39,032 nucleotides of DNA from CAZPUI01 sp964415525 (GTDB lineage Bacteria; Acidobacteriota; Holophagae; Holophagales; Holophagaceae), in NCBI GenBank assembly GCA_964415525.1, contig CAYQAS010000034.1:1-39032 (forward strand). The letters are read 5' to 3'. Both the position numbers and the translations under genes were made by a program. The notes below the pieces were generated by a model that did no database searches, was not told the origin of the DNA, and saw only the letters and a program-made list of their open reading frames with translations. Of this stretch, positions 1 to 7,546 are shown in pieces. Numbering within the stretch: position 1 is the first letter of the stretch; each line of letters opens with the position of its first letter.

Positions 1-509
1 ACCGCATCATCTCGGTCTTCCCGCCCCACCACCAGAAGCAGATCCGCCTGCAGCTCTCCGGGGTGCTGAAGGCGGTCATCAGCCAGCGGCTCGTGCCTCG
101 GTCCGATGGTCAGGGCCGCGTGCCCGCCTGCGAAGTGCTGATCGCGACCGAAACCGTCCGGACCTGTATCGAGGACAAGGATCGCACCAAGGGGCTGCGC
201 GATGTCATCGCCCAGGGCACCAGCCAGTACGGCATGCAGACCTTTGATCAGAGCCTCTACTTCCTGCTGCAGGAGGGTCTCATCACCGTGGAGGAAGCCC
301 TCAAGCGCGCCACCAACGTAGGCGAGTTCAAACTCAGGCTCGAAGGGGTCATGGCCACATCCGATATGGCCAAATCCAACATGGACCGCGGCATGAGCAT
401 CACCACCGGCGCCGGCCGAGAATCCGGAGGCCCTCCTTCCCCGAACGATCCGCCCGGGAAGAAGCCCTCCACGCCTGGCGGAGACTTCAAGATCTCCCTT
501 GCGAGATGA
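1..509 (+). CDS. pilT: PilT/PilU-type twitching motility ATPase, C-terminal part (5' truncated by window)
   Basis: The reading frame is already open at base 3 and ends at TGA 507-509; only the last ~168 residues are present. The segment RIISVFPPHHQKQIRLQLSG, followed by VISQRLVPR and a GRVPACEVL stretch, matches the C-terminal half of hexameric PilT-family secretion ATPases that power type IV pilus retraction at the inner membrane. It continues with the helical region ending in QSLYFLLQEGLITVEEAL. The last ~50 residues are a low-complexity tail rich in Gly, Pro and Ser, longer than in the classical PilT. The Walker motifs lie outside the window, so PilT cannot be separated from PilU. The gene is convergent with kdpD. 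Confidence 0.85.
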   Translation, partial: RIISVFPPHHQKQIRLQLSGVLKAVISQRLVPRSDGQGRVPACEVLIATETVRTCIEDKDRTKGLRDVIAQGTSQYGMQTFDQSLYFLLQEGLITVEEALKRATNVGEFKLRLEGVMATSDMAKSNMDRGMSITTGAGRESGGPPSPNDPPGKKPSTPGGDFKISLAR

Positions 510-530
510 AGGCTCGCCTTCATCTCGCAA
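499..530. terminator. Perfect 14-bp hairpin over the pilT stop codon
   Basis: TTGCGAGATGAAGG (499-512) pairs perfectly with CCTTCATCTCGCAA (517-530) around a CTCG loop, and includes the pilT stop codon at 507-509. There is no T-tract after it. It lies between convergent genes, so it probably blocks read-through or protects the mRNA end rather than being a classical intrinsic terminator. Confidence 0.45.
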
Positions 531-614
531 TTCCCTGACCCAGCGGCCAGTGGCTTGACCAGGGAGAGCCGTACCTTCACCCCAGGGCACTGCGGGCACC
601 CTGCGTCAAGGAAC

Positions 615-656
615 TGCCTGAGCACGGAGCGGCCCTGCCGCTCCCGTTCTCAGGCA
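615..656 (-). terminator. Bipartite hairpin at the 3' end of kdpD
   Basis: TGCCTGAG (615-622) pairs with CTCAGGCA (649-656), and inside it GGAGCGG (626-632) pairs with CCGCTCC (638-644). The outer stem includes the kdpD stop codon (650-652 on the minus strand). The position fits a transcription end for kdpD, but no clear U-tract follows. Confidence 0.4.
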
Positions 657-3382
657 AGCGGCAGACTCACCAGAATCTGGGCTCCGCCCGCGGGCTTGGT
701 GCCCGCCTGAATCCAGCCGCCATGGGCTTCCACGATCCCCTTGCAGGTCGCCAGGCCCAGCCCTGCGCTTTCGTAGGCCTGGCCCTGCGGCATACGAACG
801 AGTTTCTTGAAGATCTTTTCCTCGTGTCCTTCCGGGATCCCGGGACCATGGTCGGCGATTGCCAAGGTCACCGCTCGGTTCGTGGCCCAGCCTTTGATCT
901 CGATGGGCTGATCCTGAGGGGAAAACTTGTGGGCGTTCTCCAGAATGTTGATGAGCACATGCTCCATGAGTTCGACATCGATGAACAGTGAAGGCAGGTT
1001 CGCGGGAAGCTCCGACCGCACTTGCCGGTCTCCCAGGGTGGCACCCAGGCGGTTCAGGGCAGAGCCAACCATGGCCTCCACGGGAACCCAGTCCTTCTTC
1101 AACTCGAGGGTCCCTGATTCCAGGCGGGTGACTGCCAGCAGATTGGCGATGACCCGGTGCAGATGATGGGCATCGTCATGGATCATCCTGAGAAGCTGTC
1201 TCCGAGATTCAGGGGCAAGATTCCCCTGCTCCTCAAGGAGTGTGGTCGAAGCGCCCGCAATGCTGTTGATCGGCGCACGCAGGATGGGGGACACAGAAGC
1301 GAAGAGGGCGTTCCGCATCTGTTCCTGATCCATGCGGCGCTGGGACTCCAGGCTTTTCTCGGTGAGGATGGCCCGCTCCAGCGCCAGTGCCGTCTGATTG
1401 GCAAAGGCCTCCAGCAGATGGTGCTGGTCGGGTTCCATCCAGCGAGGTATACCTTCCGGGCGGATCCCCATCACTCCCATGATGCCTTTGGCTCCGATCA
1501 ACGGCTGATAGAGGGCTTTGGCGTCGGGCAGGATGTCCGTTCCCATCCCTGCGGATTCGCAATGATCGAAGGCCCACTGGGCCACGCCCATCTCGTTCTG
1601 GTCGAACCCCTCGGGCGTTTGCCCAGTCCGGCCCTGGATGCTTCCCTTGGGATCGGGCAGAAAGATCGCCACCCTGCTCTGGAATTGTTTGGCAACGCTG
1701 TGAATGGCGGACTCCACCATGGAAGTGGAGCCCGCACTGCGCGTGAGTTCACCGGTAAGCCTGAAAAGAGCGCCGATCCGCTGTTCCCGCGCCCTGGCCA
1801 GGCGTGTCTGCGCATGGACCCGCTCCACCAGGTTGCCGATGATGTAGCCCACGATGAGCATCACAGCGAAGGTGCCGAAGTGCTTGAAATCGTCGACCGC
1901 AAAGGACATTGCCGGCGGAATGAAGACGAGATCAAGCGCAATCACGCTCAGAATGGAGGCAGCCAGGGATGCGGAGCGGCCGAACCGCAAGCCCACCGAG
2001 AGGATCGCGAGCAGGTAGACCATCACGATCTCGGAGATGTCGAAGCGCTTGGCGATCAGCAGGCCCACACCCGTGGCTGCCGCAACCGCCAGGGCGGCCC
2101 AGGCCACATGGCCCACCAGCGCGAGCCGAGGCTTCGGGGTCTTGAGCGCGACGGGCTTCTTCTCCCCCGGTTCACCCTCGCCCGTGATCACGAGCACATC
2201 GATGTCACCGCTGCGGCGTACCAGTTCCGACAGGAGCGAGCCAGCGAAGAACTCCAGCCAGCGAGCCTTTCTTGGTTTGCCGACGAGGATCTTGCTGGCA
2301 TTCCGGGAGGTGGCCAGGTTGATGATGTCCTGGGCAATGTGCACGCCACCCTGGGTGACCACGGTCTCCCCGCCCAAGCGCTCCGCCAGCCGCAGATGCT
2401 CTTCCAACTGCAACCGGTCGGCTTCCGTATGCCGGAGAGCCCGCGCGTTTTCCACGTAGGCCACGATCCAGGGCGCGTTGAGGGATTCTGCCATTCGCTT
2501 CGTCGCCCGGATCAGGCGCGAGGATTCCGCCCTGGGACTGATGCAGACCAAGAGGCGCTCGCCCGCCGCCCAGGTCTTCCCGATGCCCTTGTCCGTCATG
2601 TAGCGGCGCATGTCCGCGTCCACGTGCTCCGCCACGCGGCGCAGAGCCAGTTCGCGCAAAGCCAGCAGATTGCCCTTGCGGAAGAAGCGATCCACCGCAT
2701 GCCGGGCCTGCTCGGGCACGTAGACTTTTCCTTCCTTCAGACGCTGGATCAGTTCATCCGGGGGAATATCGACGATCTCGATCTCATCGGCCCGCTTGAG
2801 GATCTTGTCCGGAATGTTCTCCTGCACGATCACGCCGGTGATCTGCGCCACCAAATCGCGCACACTCTCGATGTGCTGGACATTGACGGTGGTGTAGACA
2901 TCGATGCCTGCATCCAGGAGGTCCCAGACATCCTGCCAACGTTTCTGGTGGAGCGATCCCTGCACATTGGTGTGGGCCAGTTCGTCCATAAGAATGAGCT
3001 GGGGTTTGCGTTTCAAGGCCGTAGCGAGATCGAACTCCTCGAGAAATATCCCCCGATAAGGCAAGGTCTTCTTCGGCAGGACCTCGAATCCCTCCACCAG
3101 AGCCGCAGTCTCGGCCCGGCCGTGCGTCTCGACCACACCGATGACGATCTCCGTGCCTTCTTCCCGCAGCTCGCGGGCCACTTTCAGCATGGTGTAGGTC
3201 TTGCCCACGCCTGGAGCCATGCCGAAGAAGATCTTCAGCTTGGCCCGCTGTTGGCGGGCATCCTCGTCCTGGAGCTTCTGCAGTAGTTCGTCGGGATTGG
3301 GTCGATGGGGTTCCACCCGATCAGTGTAAGTCGGAACCGGTCGGCTCCGTATCCAGGCGACCAAGGAAAATTGCTGCCCCAC
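650..3382 (-). CDS. kdpD: KdpD-family sensor protein lacking the phosphoacceptor histidine
   Basis: 910 residues with the full KdpD layout. The N-terminal KdpD domain has Walker A GMAPGVGKT (residues 54-62) and the DELAHTN motif. A USP-like domain follows, then four membrane segments (DUF4118 region, around HVAWAALAVAAATGVGLL onward), a GAF-like part and a kinase core. The ATP-binding boxes are intact: NILENAHKFSP, DHGPGIPE, GLGLATC. In KdpD the H-box reads SHDLRTP; here it reads SPILRAP, so the His is Pro699 and the next Asp is Ile. The codons (minus strand, around 1280-1294) are unambiguous. It therefore probably cannot autophosphorylate in the usual way. No kdpE or kdpFABC is in the window. 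GTG at 3382 is the most upstream start; GTG at 3316 is an alternative. Confidence 0.9.
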   Translation of the reverse strand: MGQQFSLVAWIRSRPVPTYTDRVEPHRPNPDELLQKLQDEDARQQRAKLKIFFGMAPGVGKTYTMLKVARELREEGTEIVIGVVETHGRAETAALVEGFEVLPKKTLPYRGIFLEEFDLATALKRKPQLILMDELAHTNVQGSLHQKRWQDVWDLLDAGIDVYTTVNVQHIESVRDLVAQITGVIVQENIPDKILKRADEIEIVDIPPDELIQRLKEGKVYVPEQARHAVDRFFRKGNLLALRELALRRVAEHVDADMRRYMTDKGIGKTWAAGERLLVCISPRAESSRLIRATKRMAESLNAPWIVAYVENARALRHTEADRLQLEEHLRLAERLGGETVVTQGGVHIAQDIINLATSRNASKILVGKPRKARWLEFFAGSLLSELVRRSGDIDVLVITGEGEPGEKKPVALKTPKPRLALVGHVAWAALAVAAATGVGLLIAKRFDISEIVMVYLLAILSVGLRFGRSASLAASILSVIALDLVFIPPAMSFAVDDFKHFGTFAVMLIVGYIIGNLVERVHAQTRLARAREQRIGALFRLTGELTRSAGSTSMVESAIHSVAKQFQSRVAIFLPDPKGSIQGRTGQTPEGFDQNEMGVAQWAFDHCESAGMGTDILPDAKALYQPLIGAKGIMGVMGIRPEGIPRWMEPDQHHLLEAFANQTALALERAILTEKSLESQRRMDQEQMRNALFASVSPILRAPINSIAGASTTLLEEQGNLAPESRRQLLRMIHDDAHHLHRVIANLLAVTRLESGTLELKKDWVPVEAMVGSALNRLGATLGDRQVRSELPANLPSLFIDVELMEHVLINILENAHKFSPQDQPIEIKGWATNRAVTLAIADHGPGIPEGHEEKIFKKLVRMPQGQAYESAGLGLATCKGIVEAHGGWIQAGTKPAGGAQILVSLPLA

Positions 3383-3435
3383 CGTGGAATGGCATCCTCC
3401 GGGGGCTCATCCAAGGGATCCCTAGGAGGTGGAGC

Positions 3436-3942
3436 TTGCCACTGAATGCCGCTTTATTGCCTGAGTTCGATCACGAAATGGGCAATACCCGCAAGGTGCT
3501 GGAACGGGTGCCAGAGGCCCATCTGGCCTGGAAGCCCCACGAAAAATCCATGTCCATGGCCGACCTGGCCACCCATCTTGCCTCGATTCCTGCCTGGACG
3601 ATCACCACACTCAAGGAGGACTCTCTGGACATGGCGGCTCCCGGGGCGCCCGGCATGCCGAAACCCGCCGCTTCCCGTGTCGATCTGCTAGCCCTCTTCG
3701 ACAAGGGCGTCGCGGAAGCCAGGGCGGCCCTGGCCGAGGCTGGTGATGCCTGTCTTCTCGGCCCCTGGTCGCTCCGGCAGGGAGACAAGATCTTGTTCAC
3801 GATGCCCAGGCTAGCCGTCCTCAGATCCTTCATCCTGAACCATGGCATCCACCATCGGGGCCAGCTGGAGGTCTATCTTCGCCTGAAAGATGTCCCGCTC
3901 CCTGCTCTATACGGTCCTACCGCCGATGAAGGGCAGCTGTAG
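3436..3942 (+). CDS. DinB-like four-helix-bundle protein
   Basis: 168 residues. The pattern of an N-terminal PEFDHEMGNTRKVLERVPE, a middle DLATHLASIPAW and a C-terminal NHGIHHRGQLEVYLR is that of the DinB/YfiT-like family, in which three histidines hold a divalent metal in a four-helix bundle. Family members include thiol transferases and hydrolases, but the substrate here is unknown. The start is TTG at 3436, chosen because a strong AGGAGG (3424-3429) lies 6 bp upstream; the next in-frame ATG is at 3478 and would remove conserved helix 1. It is divergent from kdpD with only 53 bp between them, so promoters probably overlap. Confidence 0.8.
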   Translation: MPLNAALLPEFDHEMGNTRKVLERVPEAHLAWKPHEKSMSMADLATHLASIPAWTITTLKEDSLDMAAPGAPGMPKPAASRVDLLALFDKGVAEARAALAEAGDACLLGPWSLRQGDKILFTMPRLAVLRSFILNHGIHHRGQLEVYLRLKDVPLPALYGPTADEGQL

Positions 3943-3949
3943 CAAGGAG

Positions 3950-4005
3950 AACCGCCAAGAAATGCAAAAGCAGTTTCTTTCTTGGCGACTTGGCGGTTGG
4001 TTTTT
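3950..4005. terminator. CCGCCAAG-type inverted repeat with T-tract between convergent genes
   Basis: AACCGCCAAG (3950-3959) pairs with CTTGGCGGTT (3989-3998), followed by GGTTTTT. An alternative pairing uses TTTCTTGGCG (3978-3987). It lies between the convergent DinB and DUF3187 genes and probably ends transcription. The same core sequence recurs near 5037-5062. Confidence 0.6.
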
Positions 4006-4028
4006 ATCCTGTTGAACAGAAGTCTCTA

Positions 4029-4991
4029 TCAGAACCGCCTGCTAGCGAACAGGGTGATATCGGGAGCGGCGAAGGTCCCGGCTTCCTCGCTGATGCCGAA
4101 GCGCCAGCTGGGGATGGCTGAGTGGGTCACGACCCAGTGCTGTTGCAGGCCCAGGCCATCGAGGCGGCTGATGCCCGTGGCATAGGGACTGGTGTTGCAA
4201 GCCAGGGTTACATCCACGCCAAGACCGCGCCAGAATCCGGGACCGGTCCCTTGCCAGCCGACGCCGACCCAGGCCCGCTGAAAGGACTGGCGCCCAAGGA
4301 CCGCCCGGTAGGGATTGTGCCTGGACGTCTGGATGAAGACGCACTCGGCCTGGCCATGGACGACCCAATTCCCGAAACTGCGCCAGCCAGCGGCCCCAAG
4401 GAGGCTGTCCACGCCCCCGCTGCCGGAGAAATTCTTCCGGTCCCCGGTCGGGAGCTGGATCGATCCGCCCACACGGCCGCCGAAGCGCGCATCCCCGAAG
4501 GGCAGAACATAGGCTACATCCGTGTCCATGAGATGACTGCCAGACCTGTCCAGATTGCCCACAACCACCCCGTCCCGCTCCAGGTGATAGGCCAGGCGAT
4601 CTTTCGAAACGCGATCCCGCTCCCCGTTCTGGAAGTTCATCGTCTCGTGCAGTCCCTGGATGAAATCGTCTGTGAAGCCGCCGGACCGCTCCACGATGCG
4701 GAACCGGACGTTCACCCGTCCTGGTCCGAGGGGACGGGACAGATCCGCAGTGAGCTGCCATTCCTCGCCATCCAGACGGGCAAAGGTGCGACCGTCCGCG
4801 CTGTGCTCGGCGCTGGGCCGCACGAACTGACTGGTGTATTCCACACCTATCCGCGACTCACCCCCAGGCAGCGGTTCTGGGAAAACAGCCATCCAGGCCA
4901 CCCGGTTGGAGGGGGGCGTTGCCTGGCCAAGCAGTCGAACGCCGCAAAAGAGCAGCCCGAGCAAGGCATGGCGTGAAGACAGCGATTTCAT
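4029..4991 (-). CDS. Probable DUF3187-family exported/outer-membrane protein
   Basis: 320 residues. The N-terminus (MKSLSSRHALLGLLFCG, then VRLLGQA) is a likely Sec signal peptide cleaved near GQA. The mature part has many alternating hydrophobic strands and Gly-rich turns, and the last residue is Phe after SRR, as in outer-membrane beta-barrels. GGESRIGVEYTSQFVRPS and DGEEWQL resemble DUF3187 proteins, whose function is unknown. This assignment is by pattern memory only. The start ATG at 4991 has a GGGG stretch about 11 bp upstream. It follows transketolase on the same strand, separated by 99 bp that hold a repeat. Confidence 0.55.
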   Translation of the reverse strand: MKSLSSRHALLGLLFCGVRLLGQATPPSNRVAWMAVFPEPLPGGESRIGVEYTSQFVRPSAEHSADGRTFARLDGEEWQLTADLSRPLGPGRVNVRFRIVERSGGFTDDFIQGLHETMNFQNGERDRVSKDRLAYHLERDGVVVGNLDRSGSHLMDTDVAYVLPFGDARFGGRVGGSIQLPTGDRKNFSGSGGVDSLLGAAGWRSFGNWVVHGQAECVFIQTSRHNPYRAVLGRQSFQRAWVGVGWQGTGPGFWRGLGVDVTLACNTSPYATGISRLDGLGLQQHWVVTHSAIPSWRFGISEEAGTFAAPDITLFASRRF

Positions 4992-5034
4992 CAGAAGGCA
5001 GTCCCCTTTCTGTCGTGCAGGCTGCAGTTTGCTT

Positions 5035-5063
5035 GCCTTGGCGAACCTAGCGTCTTGGCGGTG
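5035..5063. repeat. CTTGGCG repeat element
   Basis: CTTGGCG (5037-5043) and CTTGGCGG (5054-5061) occur as direct copies in the 99-bp gap between transketolase and the DUF3187 gene. They share the core of the inverted repeat at 3950-3998, so at least two copies of this short dispersed family are in the window. Confidence 0.5.
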
Positions 5064-5090
5064 CTCACCCTTTTTGAAAGCAGAATTATC

Positions 5091-7109
5091 TCAGAGCAGC
5101 CGTTTGGCTGTCTCCACGACCCTCTCCGCCGTGAGACCGAATTTCTCGAACAGGATCTCCGCCGGGGCACTGGCGCCGAAGTGGTCGATGCCGATGCAGA
5201 CTCCCTCACTGCCCACCCAGCGCTGCCACCCGAGGGTGACGCCCGCCTCGATGGAGACGCGCGCCTTCACGGCCGGAGGCAGCACCTGGTCCCGGTAGGC
5301 CTGCGGCTGAGCGGCGAAAATCTCCCAACTGGGCATGGACACGACACGAGTCGGGATGCCCTCGGCTTCCAGGCGCTTGCGGGCCTCGACGGCGAGATGT
5401 ACCTCGCTGCCCGTGCCAAGCAGAAGCAGTTTCGGGGCGGCGCTGGCTTCCTCCAGGATGTACGCGCCCCGGGCGAGCCCCTTGGCCTTGGCGGCGTCCA
5501 GCACCGGCAGTTTCTGGCGCGTGAGAGCCAGGCCCACAGGACCATCCGTCTTCTGCATGGCGAAGCGCCAGGCCTCCGCGGTCTCGTTGGCATCGGCAGG
5601 GCGCAGCACGGTCATGTTCGGAATCAGGCGCAGGGACATCACCTGCTCGATGGGCTGGTGGGTCGGACCATCCTCCCCGACCCCGATGGAATCGTGGGTC
5701 CAGATGTAGGTGACGGGCTGCTTCATCAGACACGCCAGCCGGACGCTGGGGCGCATGTAGTCGCAGAAGATCAGGAAGGTGGCACCGAAGACCCGGAGCC
5801 CGCCGTGCAGGCTCATGCCGTTGAGCACCGCGCCCATGGCGTGCTCCCGGATGCCCCAATGGAAGTTGCGCCCCACGGAGCCGGGCCCGAAGGTACCGCC
5901 GTCCTTGAGGTTGGAGTTGTTGGAGGGCGCCAGATCGGCGCTGCCGCCGATGAGGTTGGGAACCTGGGCCGCGATGGCGTTGAGCGCCTTGCCGCTGGCC
6001 TCCCGGGTGGCTTGCTTGTCGGTCAGCGCGAAAGTGGGCACGGCTGCCTCCCAGCCGGCACCCAGATCACCCTGCATGAAAGCCTCGAACTCCTTGGCCA
6101 GTTCGGGATAAGCGGCCGCATAGGCCTTGAAGCGGGTCTTCCATTCGGCCTCCAGCCCTGCTCCGCGCTCCTGAGTGGAGCGCCAGTGGGCCAGGGCTTC
6201 GGCCGGCACCGTGAACGCGCCCTCCGGATCCCAGCCCAGGATCTGCTTCGTGGCCTTGATCTCCTCGGCTCCCAGGGGCGCGCCGTGGGCGTGGTGGGTG
6301 TCCTGCTTGGTGGGAGCGGGGAAGCCGATGATGGTGTGACAGTCGATGAGGGTGGGCTTCCCGCAGGGCTTCAGGGCCTCTTTGAAGACCTGCGCCAGGG
6401 CTTCCAGATTCTCGCCGTCCTCGACCTTCAGCACCCGCCAGCCCATGGCCTCGAAGCGCTTCGGCACATCCTCGGAGAAAGCCAGATCGACCCTGCCCTC
6501 GATGGTGATCCGATTGTTGTCCCAGAGCACGATGAGCTTCTCGAGGCCCAGATGACCCGCGAGACTGGTGGCTTCGTAGGTCACGCCCTCCATCAGGCAG
6601 CCGTCCCCAGCGAAGGTGAAGGTACGATGATCCACCACGTCGAAGCCGGGCCGGTTGAAGCGATCCGCCAGCCAGCGCTCGGCGATGGCCATGCCCACGG
6701 CATTGCCGATCCCCTGCCCCAGGGGTCCCGTGGTCGTCTCGACGCCGTTGGTGTGGCTGAACTCCGGGTGGCCGGGCGTCAACGAGTTCCACTGGCGGAA
6801 ATGCTTGAGATCCTCCAGGGTGAGCCCATAGCCCGTGAGGTGCAGCAGGGAGTAGATGAGCATGGAGGCGTGCCCGCAGGACAGGACGAACCGGTCCCGG
6901 TCCGCCCAGTGGGCGTCCTTCGGGTTGTGGCGCAGGAACTGGGTCCAGAGGACGTAGGCTGCCGGAGCCTGGGCCATGGGGGTGCCCGGATGCCCGCTGT
7001 TGGCCTTCTGGACGGCGTCCATGGAGAGGCAGCGCACGGTGTCGATGCAGAGCTTGTCGATGGAAGGGACGGGCAGGGACAAGGGACAGGCCTCCAGCAA
7101 AGGGTCCAT
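5091..7109 (-). CDS. tkt: Transketolase
   Basis: 672 residues, the usual length. It transfers two-carbon ketol units between sugar phosphates in the pentose phosphate pathway, using thiamine diphosphate. Visible signatures are SMDAVQKANSGHPGTPMA at the N-terminus, the ThDP/Mg motif GDGCLMEGVTYEA ending in DNNRITIEG, and the pyrimidine-domain motif GVGEDGPTHQPIEQ. The frame is open further upstream to 7265, but ATG at 7109 (MDPLLEACPL) puts the N-terminus where transketolases start and has GGGAG directly upstream. It is divergent from the amino-sugar cluster beginning at 7547. Fructose-6-P and glyceraldehyde-3-P made by that cluster are its substrates, which may explain the linkage. Confidence 0.95.
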   Translation of the reverse strand: MDPLLEACPLSLPVPSIDKLCIDTVRCLSMDAVQKANSGHPGTPMAQAPAAYVLWTQFLRHNPKDAHWADRDRFVLSCGHASMLIYSLLHLTGYGLTLEDLKHFRQWNSLTPGHPEFSHTNGVETTTGPLGQGIGNAVGMAIAERWLADRFNRPGFDVVDHRTFTFAGDGCLMEGVTYEATSLAGHLGLEKLIVLWDNNRITIEGRVDLAFSEDVPKRFEAMGWRVLKVEDGENLEALAQVFKEALKPCGKPTLIDCHTIIGFPAPTKQDTHHAHGAPLGAEEIKATKQILGWDPEGAFTVPAEALAHWRSTQERGAGLEAEWKTRFKAYAAAYPELAKEFEAFMQGDLGAGWEAAVPTFALTDKQATREASGKALNAIAAQVPNLIGGSADLAPSNNSNLKDGGTFGPGSVGRNFHWGIREHAMGAVLNGMSLHGGLRVFGATFLIFCDYMRPSVRLACLMKQPVTYIWTHDSIGVGEDGPTHQPIEQVMSLRLIPNMTVLRPADANETAEAWRFAMQKTDGPVGLALTRQKLPVLDAAKAKGLARGAYILEEASAAPKLLLLGTGSEVHLAVEARKRLEAEGIPTRVVSMPSWEIFAAQPQAYRDQVLPPAVKARVSIEAGVTLGWQRWVGSEGVCIGIDHFGASAPAEILFEKFGLTAERVVETAKRLL

Positions 7110-7546
7110 TCTCCCATCCAGACTCCATGACCCATAGAGAAAAGGCCGTGTCTGCGGTCTCGTTCCGGTTCTGGAAGGGGGCTGAAAGGGGCAGGGCACC
7201 GACCACATCAGACCAGCGGGGCCATGGGCCCGGGTGCATGTTGGTAAGTGCAAGGTGCATTCCATGTCGCTGGAGTCCGTTCCGGCCTACTGGTCCCCAC
7301 GGACTGGCCATGTGCTGCGCGGTTTTCGGGCACGCTGGGAGCGGTGGGGTGTGGTTACAAATCAGTCCTGAAATGTAAGTTTGTCTCGCGTTGACAGAAA
7401 GTTACACGGTGGTAGATTCAAGGGGCGTTGAGTCTGTCGTGTGTGGGGTCCGACGCCTTGAAAACAGAGCTTCTTGTTGGATGTAGTTTTGTTTCCTGCC
7501 GGTTCCTGTTGCTGCCAATCAGGGTCGGCCACCCGTGAGGTGTTCC
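7110..7546. promoter_or_regulatory. Divergent intergenic region between tkt and the ROK gene
   Basis: 437 bp without a convincing gene. It must hold the promoters for tkt (-) and the amino-sugar operon (+). A TTACA (7355-7359)/TGTAA (7374-7378) inverted pair lies just upstream of the candidate plus-strand promoter and could be a regulator site. GTGAGG at 7535-7540 is the ribosome binding site for the ROK gene. Confidence 0.5.
7392..7419 (+). promoter_or_regulatory. Candidate sigma-70-type promoter for the ROK-PIG-L-SIS operon
   Basis: A perfect -35 box TTGACA (7392-7397) is followed after 16 bp by TAGATT (7414-7419), which matches 4 of 6 consensus -10 bases. Transcription would begin near 7427 and leave a leader of about 120 nt before the GTG start at 7547. 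Confidence 0.5.

Noticed and set aside
1157..3286. 709-codon plus-strand open frame opposite kdpD
   Set aside because: Antisense shadow of a high-GC gene; the minus-strand frame has full KdpD motifs and the plus-strand product resembles nothing.
5055..7130. 691-codon plus-strand open frame opposite transketolase
   Set aside because: Shadow of tkt, which has all family signatures on the other strand.
7127..7378. Small plus-strand gene in the tkt/ROK gap
   Set aside because: No ribosome binding site, starts inside the tkt leader, and the product is low-complexity with no recognisable feature.
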